Source: Gerris lacustris (Eukaryota; Arthropoda; Insecta; Hemiptera; Gerridae). Taken from it: a stretch of 64,000 bases of DNA. A program made the position numbers and the translations under genes. How positions within the stretch are numbered: position 1 is the stretch's first letter; each line of letters begins with the position of its first letter. The stretch lies in NCBI GenBank assembly GCA_951217055.1, contig OX578282.1, positions 21,387,106 through 21,451,105 on the forward strand. The letters are read 5' to 3'. Positions 57,701 through 64,000 of this stretch are shown one piece after another. A model generated the notes under the pieces. The model was not told where the DNA came from. It made no database searches and saw only the letters and a program-made list of their open reading frames with translations.

Positions 57701-59427
57701 TTTTCCAGTCGGTTTGGGCCAATTTCCGACCAAAAGCAAAAAACCGCAAGTCTCTAGGATTGGTCAAGAATTAGCCCATTGTTGGTCCGATATTAATTTC
57801 AACTGTCTGCGCTCATTCCTTTTTCTTCTATATGCGCATAAACATCTTCATAATAACACGCAACATATTTAAAAATAGTTTCCCAATTTTAAAGAAATGA
57901 TAGTTTGTAGAATATGATAGTTTGTCGAAAATGGCCCTCAGGTCGTCCTATATTAATATATAATCCTTAATATATAATCTAATTTTAATATTGCTTAAAA
58001 ATAAGTATGACACCGCTGGATATAGAAAAAGATTCAAATCTCATGCGAGAAGGCTATGTGCCACACTAAAACTATTTTGAAATGTATGTTTTTTCAGTTA
58101 AGAGTGCCTTTAAACCGGGTTTGAACCTTGGATCCACTCATGAGGTCTTATTGCTTCGGACTTTTTTTTTATAAAAAAAAGTCCCCCGGAAAAAAAAAAA
58201 AAAAAAAAAAAAAGAGTGCCTCATTATTTATGGGCCTTTTTTAATTTTTTTTTTTGGAAATCTTAATCATAGAATCTGGTTTTAACAAAATGAGATAAGT
58301 ATATAACAATAAAAACTCACAATCTTAAGGCACCAATTCTATGTGTTTGTTTCTCTTCATATATCCTAGAAACATACACAAAACAACTTTATTACAGACT
58401 TTTAAAGTTTTATATGTTTAAAGTAAATAATCAAGATATTTTATAAATGAAAAAGATCTTGATTAGCAGAAAATGGGATTTTAAATATATTAAATGAAAT
58501 GGGTTGGTTTTTGGTTGACACATCTGATGTTTGCTCCTAGTTTAGATATTCTCAATAAATAGATACTCTCAATTTCAAACCCTAGGGTTCAGGAAAATAA
58601 GGGTTAGGGCCCCTACTTAGTTCATCAAGTGCCAATTTTGAAATGGAACGATCTCTTCCTTCAATTCTGTAACAAAATCTCTATCGAAGCAATAAATTAC
58701 TTATTATAAAAGACAATTAATACTTAGGGGCTATTCGAGTTAAACACTTGAATCAAATTAAATAAGAGTGGCAAGGTGACATAAGGCACAAGTACCCGGA
58801 GTTGTTCACATACTGGAAGGGAGAGGGGTAGAAATGCTTGCAGGGTGTGCAGGCGCCGCGATGTTTGGATCTGCTATACTAATGGAAGCCTGCATTAAGA
58901 CCCGCTGCGCTTTCAGATCAAAGTACTTCCAACTACAGTATACTTAGTTTCCGAGCCGCTCCCCTTCAATAAGTCTATTTAATATGCAATTTCAAGAGCT
59001 TTCCATGCAATTTTAAGTGCCTTTCTGGTGCAATTTGAAGTGCCTCATACTCCTTTTCCAACTTCTTATTTACATAGCCCCCTCTTTCTCTCCTATATAC
59101 AGTCTCTTCAAAAAAACCTTTTCTTACACTAAAAGCTAATTTGAGAAAACTCTTCCTCCCCCTACTCCCGTCTTCATTGCCAGCCCTTTATCATGCAAAA
59201 TAAGGCACTTAGAAGGAAATTACACCCAAAGAGAAAGAGAACAATAAAGGCTAGCTAAACCTAAAAACCAAACCAGCTGCTACATGAAAAAAATATATAA
59301 TGATAATATAACCTAAAACGAGAATTACATTCATCTATATTCATTACAAAAGTTGAAGGTCTCCTTCTATAATAAATAATGCTACAATAGAAACAACTTC
59401 GAGCAAGATCATTTTCCAATAAGCTTT
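54736..59427. other. Long unassigned AT-rich stretch with degenerate repeats
   Basis: No gene is supported. 56090-56330 is a degenerate piece of the tRNA-box family (gtttttggtgggtagc, 'gacaaatttcgtcaatatca', 'ttttaggctcc'). 57765-57845 resembles the 26.8 kb composite repeat (gaattagcccattgttggtc). A long A run lies at about 58190-58213. The rest shows no structure. Confidence 0.45.
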
Positions 59428-59435
59428 AAGCCGTG

Positions 59436-60671
59436 CAGTGGCGTACCAACACTGATGGGGGCCTGGGGCGCTATTCAATTTGGGGGCCTACACAGTATTC
59501 ACAGTTTATTCCATTGTCTACAAATCTACGATAGTAAGCTGCCTAATGCATAATATTTTTGTAAACCCTGAATAAAATTTTTATTATGGAATAAGATTTT
59601 TATTTAAGATTCACAGTTATATATTATGAATTTATCTTCACATTTTTACAATAAGTTTGATTCGAGTACCAGTACCAGTTCTGACGTAAAGTTGGAGCAA
59701 ATGTACGTGAGTAATTAATTCCTTCAGCCATGGCCTCCAGACAGACAAATGCAGAAAATTAAGGGTCCTCGGTTTTGCCTAGGACCCTAATAATAGATAA
59801 AGAGAATGTGCCAATTCAAAGCATTAATTTTTTTCTTTTTATCGAAATAAAAAATGTAGATCTAAAACGCAGCTGGGATAGGGCCTTATATTACTGAATT
59901 TTGGAGTATGTCATTTAATGCGTCTACTGAGGAAATAATTATGATATTTACAAATAATTACATACAAATTAATTTCTGTGTTTTTTTTTGTTTTTTTTTT
60001 TTTTTTTTTTTAAATTTTTAAAGAATTTTAAAAATTTGTAAATTTAAGTAATTAAATATTTTTAAAATGGAGTAGATTATTTTTTGGAAACTCAATTTAA
60101 GCATATATATTATCACAACAGATAGAAATAATCGGTCCGAGACAACTCAAACTAACTTTCTCAAATAATCATGGTTTCAAATCCCAGAAACTATTAGTTT
60201 TCGATGTTCAACAAAATCCGATTTATATTCATCAACATCTCGGAAACTACATTTTTCCCGGGAAAATTTAACTGGACTAGATTTTAGATATTTTTAATCA
60301 AAATCGTCGGAACCGCTTGTGAGAAATAATTTTTTAAATCCGTCTTAAAGTTTTTGGAATATAAATCCCTAATTATTTTATTTTCAATTCCACCTCGCGG
60401 TATGACCTTTCTCAACATATACTCGTAATTAATCAATTTCATTGAAATCAGCGAAGTAGTTTTAGGAGAAATATTTTTTTTGAGAGTTGGCCCCTAAAAG
60501 GTAGAGTTTTTTGGGGCTTGGCCCCCAATTCGGAGCGAATTTATTGCTCGATTTCGTCTCGGGTTATGATTTCTTAAATAAAATTGGGGCCTACGCTCAA
60601 AGCGGGGCCTCTGATCAATGCGGGGCCTGGGGCGGACCGCCCCCTCCGCCCCCCCCTTCGGTACGCCACTG
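59436..60671. mobile_element. hAT-like non-autonomous element C
   Basis: Exact 8-base duplication AAGCCGTG at 59428-59435 and 60672-60679. Termini CAGTGGCGTACC (left) and GGTACGCCACTG (right) are perfect inverted repeats, followed inward by GGGGCC/GGCCCC-rich segments. The interior is non-coding. It carries a fragment of the AGGGTCCGTAGG element (about 59763) and a degraded tRNA-box repeat (60132-60600). Confidence 0.9.
60132..60600 (-). repeat. tRNA-box dispersed repeat, degraded copy in element C
   Basis: Starts TCGGTCCGAGACAACTCAA, continues 'tttttcccgggaaaa', 'aatcaaaatcgtcggaacc' and 'ctcgatttcgtctcgggtta'. The Pol III box region is lost. Confidence 0.6.
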
Positions 60672-60679
60672 AAGCCGTG

Positions 60680-61465
60680 TTAAAACAAACAAATCATACA
60701 TCGAAGTATTCAATCCACTTTTAATCAATTCCTAATCCCTAGATTTTTAATTCTTCTTTAATATAGAACTAAAGTGGAGCCTCTGATATCTCACTGACAT
60801 CTTCATAAAGGTAGAGGTACAAACATCTTCTATAGATAAAAATGATTAAAGCAAATTGAAAGAAATACAAATTAATAAAATAACTGTGATAATATGATTG
60901 CATACTATGTTTTCAAGATGGACATTAGTTTGAAGTTAATCACGTAAAACAATTGTTAATATTGACAACTAAACAGCATAACAAACCATGAAAGAAGGTC
61001 AAAAATTTGAGGTTCAATTGCATCTTCAGTGCTGGTTATGTAAGAGGCTATGTTGGATTAATAAAATAATTAGAGAAAGATGAGGTTACATTATGTCTGA
61101 GACCAATGCGAATAAAATCAAGATTCAAGTAACATCTATTTTTCATGGAAAATCAATTTCTTTAAATATTTTATGCAATGAAGTTTTTGTCTAACATAAT
61201 ATGCAGTGATCTGCAATCATGTGCATTAGTAGTTTTTATACATTAAGTTTATACATTAGAGCTGATTGACGATAGGCTAGGTACTCTATTAAAGACAAGA
61301 TTGTATAAGACAAAATAGATGATAAAATGTATGAAAATTATAATGATAATTACATGTTAATATCTTAATTAACTATCTATAGGTGCCGTGGTAAATTCAT
61401 TTGATGTAGACTCAAAGAAAGGGGTTACACAAGAATATTTAGATTATTGGATGTCATCAACGTTA
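60680..61465. other. Unassigned AT-rich DNA
   Basis: Nothing recognisable. Confidence 0.4.
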
Positions 61466-62208
61466 TTAAGATAATAATTTCAAGATAAAAAGAAATTTGT
61501 ATATACTTCGTTTGTAAATTTTCTGTTGAATCGTATGTTATGTTGATAATATAATTGTTATTGTTATATAATATATGTATAATGTTAGTGAAAAAAAATT
61601 ATTTACTTCACATAAATGACAACCATCTAGCTTAAATTTATAAAAGGACAAATCTTTGTACAACGGATCTCCCCAACACCAAATCTAAAGCGTGCCATCG
61701 ATATATTTGAAATAATAAAATCGATATTTCCTGTTTTGCTGCCATTCAATGTTTATCTATCACAAATTTGAGACCCGTCAAAATGAAGATTGCGCAAATA
61801 TTGGACATGGCAAAACAAATAAAATAACTTGCGGATTTTTTCCGAACTAACTTTCCGTACAGCAAAATTTGCTGAAAACCAATTAAATTCTGCTGAAAGA
61901 TGGCTAAAAGTATTAAAATAATGCATTGTCATCGAGTTCTGAGCTATGCTAAAAGTTTCAAATGTCTAGCTATTCGGGAAGTTAGATAGAAATCGATTGC
62001 CAGATTTGTACCGGACAAACAAACAAACAAGAAAGCAAGCTAATAAAAACTTATTAATAAAATAATGCATTGTCATCGTGTTCTGAGCTATGCTAAAAGT
62101 TTTAAATGTCTAGCTATTCGGGAAGTTAGTTAGAAATCGATTGCCAGATTTGTACCGGACAAGCAAACAAACAAACAAACAAGAATGCAAGCTAATAAAA
62201 ACGTAGTA
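61466..62208. mobile_element. Small non-coding repeat, copy 2 (no retrotransposon)
   Basis: Matches the host of the LTR element across the insertion point: 'ttatataatatatgtataatg' region at 61564-61585, then 'acttcacataaatgacaacc', 'ccatcgatatatttgaaa', 'gccagatttgtaccggacaa' and (caaa)n. The right-end unit of about 147 bases is duplicated in tandem (61916-62050 and 62060-62208), but single in copy 1. Confidence 0.75.
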
Positions 62209-62963
62209 ATTATAAAAAACTTATGCATCAATGCAAGGTTACATCTTATTTATTTCTCAATTTGAAAATTTACGTAGCACCTATAAATTTAGTATGATGA
62301 ATATTGTGACAGTGAAAATCATCACAATGAAAATTGTTCACTATAATCAAAGATCATTGCATTAAAATAAGAAAGACCAACAATTATGAAGAAGCACAAA
62401 ACTAAATATTTTAATAAAAAAAAAAAAAATAAATAAATAACGGAACTTTATTATAGGACAGATGATCACTGTACGTGAAATGGTGAAACTGTGTCAGCGA
62501 CATAAATTAAACAGTAACTACAATTGAACTTCAATAGACCTAAATTCGTGTTTAGACATATTTAATGCAAGAGTACAATCATTACAAATCTCTAATTGCA
62601 ATGTGACGATAAAAGAAAAATGTATTTGTAAATTGTAACTGCAACATGGTATTGATGAAAATGTATCTGCAACTTGATGTTGTAATACTGTGTCTATGAG
62701 AACATATATTTCATAGTTTGTACTTTAACTCATCTGTAACTGTTGAGCGAAAGTAATAAGAAAGTTGTACTTTATTATTTTAACTGTAACTGACACGCAC
62801 CTTTAAAAAAACTGTAATTGCATACGACATTAATGAAACTGGTTAACGGATTTGACAATATTAAATTCAAAACACACGAACAAAACTTAACTGCTACTAA
62901 ACAATTTGCAATATGACACTGATCAAACTATGTAATAATCATTGATAAATTGCAAGTACTAAA
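62209..62963. other. Probable 3' flank / 3' UTR of the sororin-like gene
   Basis: Downstream of the minus-strand gene. It holds many short phrases such as tgcaa(c/t)..ga and aactgtaa that look like a weak degenerate repeat, plus an A run near 62416. No other gene. Confidence 0.4.
62771..62776 (-). terminator. Candidate polyadenylation signal
   Basis: AATAAA on the minus strand, about 190 bases after the stop codon of the sororin-like gene. It is plausible by position only. Confidence 0.4.
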
Positions 62964-63521
62964 TTACTCAATACATAGTTGATAAGCTTCAATTTCTTTG
63001 CAGTGTTTATTAAAAGCTTTAGCCCATTTTTCTAATGCAACACGATCCTTCTTACTCATTTTATTTCTATTTGCTTTTCGGTTTTTATTTTTGTTTCTAT
63101 TTGTTTCCTTTTCGTTATATTTTAGAGAAATGTTTTTTCTTTTTTTATCCGACAAAGAATTTTTACGAGCTGAATTTATTTGATGTATTTCATGTGGTGA
63201 ATCTTCGATATCCTCAAATAATGCCGGCTGGAGGTTCTTCTCGTACGATACATGAGATAAAGATCGACTTGTGGAAGCCAACTCGTTCGGGTATTCGACA
63301 GAAGATCCCGAGGACTTTCCCGATATATTTTCTTTATTTTTTTCGGAAGTATCAACTGAGATTTTATCGAAAATGATCGTGTCGGAAATATTCCTTGTAG
63401 TATTAACATTTTGTACGAGGAGATCGTAAGGAGAAGGCTCATATTCGCAAGGTTTACCACAGCAAAATGTCCTTATTTCTCGTCTTTCTCGTCTTGTTAT
63501 ATCGAATGTGCTGTTTTTCAT
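62964..63521 (-). CDS. Sororin-like cohesin protector (whole gene or last coding exon)
   Basis: Reading frame of 185 codons, ATG at 63521-63519, TAA at 62966-62964. The C-terminal 23 residues (163-185) fit the pattern L-x-x-W-A-x-A-x-N-x6-E-x-(Y/F)-x-L-x-x-E that ends sororin (CDCA5; Dalmatian in flies), which shields cohesin from Wapl after replication. Just before it, residues 126-160 are strongly basic (Lys/Arg/Asn), as in known sororins. KEN at 63-65 matches the APC/C-Cdh1 degron type of vertebrate sororin. The middle is Ser/Asn-rich and looks disordered. An FGF-type Pds5-binding motif is not seen. An in-frame stop lies at 63537-63539, so either this ATG starts the protein or an exon joins between them (AG at 63532-63533, or further upstream for a 5' UTR). 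Function is inferred from the terminal motif; other proteins of low complexity cannot be excluded. Confidence 0.7.
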   Translation of the reverse strand: MKNSTFDITRRERREIRTFCCGKPCEYEPSPYDLLVQNVNTTRNISDTIIFDKISVDTSEKNKENISGKSSGSSVEYPNELASTSRSLSHVSYEKNLQPALFEDIEDSPHEIHQINSARKNSLSDKKRKNISLKYNEKETNRNKNKNRKANRNKMSKKDRVALEKWAKAFNKHCKEIEAYQLCIE

Positions 63522-64000
63522 TCCACCCGATCTTGATTAGACTGATCTTGCCACAAATGAAAGACTTTTACATTTTATGTTTCTTTGAAAACTTTATTTC
63601 CCATTATACCTCAGTGTTTTAAGTTATACAATTTAACCTCTTATTAAACAAGCATACATATTACAACAAAATAAGGCAAATACTTACTAGTTACAAGTTT
63701 TTGAACAATTTAAATGTAAAATAGTTTAATACTGAAAAAATTGGCAATGTAGATGATCCCTGGATTTAATGCTATTTTCATTGTATATAATAAAAATAAA
63801 TATAACTACAAGACTTCTTTTTAAAATTCAAACAATAAAACTGAAAGTCCTTGAAATTTTTTAAAAAAAACAGAATGTAAAATGTTATTATCTTGATTGA
63901 GCCCAAAAAACATTATTCTAAATGACAAAAATTTATTTAAACAAAACATTATTTAGGTAGGTTACAATCGTTGTTTATGATAATACCATAGTAACTGTCA
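63522..64000 (-). other. Upstream region of the sororin-like gene
   Basis: Minus-strand GTAAGTA (complement of 63681-63687) is a strong splice-donor-like site about 150 bases upstream of the ATG. Candidate acceptors lie at 63532-63533 and 63547-63548. A short intron here is possible, with an exon upstream of 63688. No clear coding exon or promoter element can be defined before the window ends. Confidence 0.35.

Noticed and set aside
63035..63376. 113-codon plus-strand frame opposite the sororin-like gene
   Set aside because: Phe/Tyr-rich complement of the Lys/Asn-rich coding strand; no domain.

Overview
This window looks like gene-poor, AT-rich nuclear DNA from an animal, most likely an insect or other arthropod. 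No operons, ribosome binding sites or prokaryotic gene packing are visible. Most of the sequence is layered transposable elements, simple-sequence tracts (long poly-G, poly-A and (AT)n runs) and unassigned AT-rich DNA. The species cannot be named from the sequence. The arthropod call rests on the Ty3/gypsy lineage, a relic of a transposase type common in arthropods, and the general repeat style.

Two loci have credible coding content. (1) An 8.3 kb LTR retrotransposon at 31704-40049 has 1172 bp LTRs that read as identical, an exact 18-base primer site for the 3' end of tRNA-Lys, a gag region with one frame break, and a long pol with protease, reverse transcriptase, RNase H and integrase. It also has a polypurine tract and a 4-base ATAT target duplication. 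A canonical T TTA AAC slippery heptamer joins gag and pol. There is no env. It sits inside a small non-coding repeat, and a second copy of that repeat near 61.5-62.2 kb shows the unoccupied target. (2) On the minus strand at 62964-63521, a 185-codon reading frame ends in a motif matching the C-terminal signature of sororin, the cohesin-protecting protein, and carries a KEN degron-like box. It is the only likely host gene seen.

Layout: 1-2830 tandem units split by a 2.1 kb foldback element with a decayed transposase end; 2.8-7.4 kb mostly unassigned with a second foldback at 4260-5018; 7424-8141 terminal-inverted-repeat (TIR) element; 9932-10387 Harbinger-like MITE; 12.0-12.6 kb tRNA-box repeat; 15.3-17.1 kb foldback, CpG-rich hairpins and a short MITE; 18.6-29.5 kb a dispersed family beginning CTTCCGAGCTTACC, a TIR-bounded 29-base minisatellite, four alternating 23-base hairpin arms and two copies of an AGGGTCCGTAGG element; 30.4-31.15 kb a three-copy tandem; 31.3-40.6 kb the retrotransposon and its hosts; 41.3-42 kb a palindromic MITE and a tRNA-derived SINE; 42.4-48.1 kb two hAT-like elements with perfect 8-base duplications, the first holding two further nested elements; 48.3-50 kb Helitron-like fragments; 53-54.7 kb another tRNA-box repeat and a foldback; 59436-60671 a third hAT-like element; then the repeat copy and the sororin-like gene.

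The nested insertions give a relative order: hAT-like element first, tRNA-box repeat inside it, 353 bp palindromic element last; and, separately, the small repeat first with the retrotransposon as the most recent arrival.
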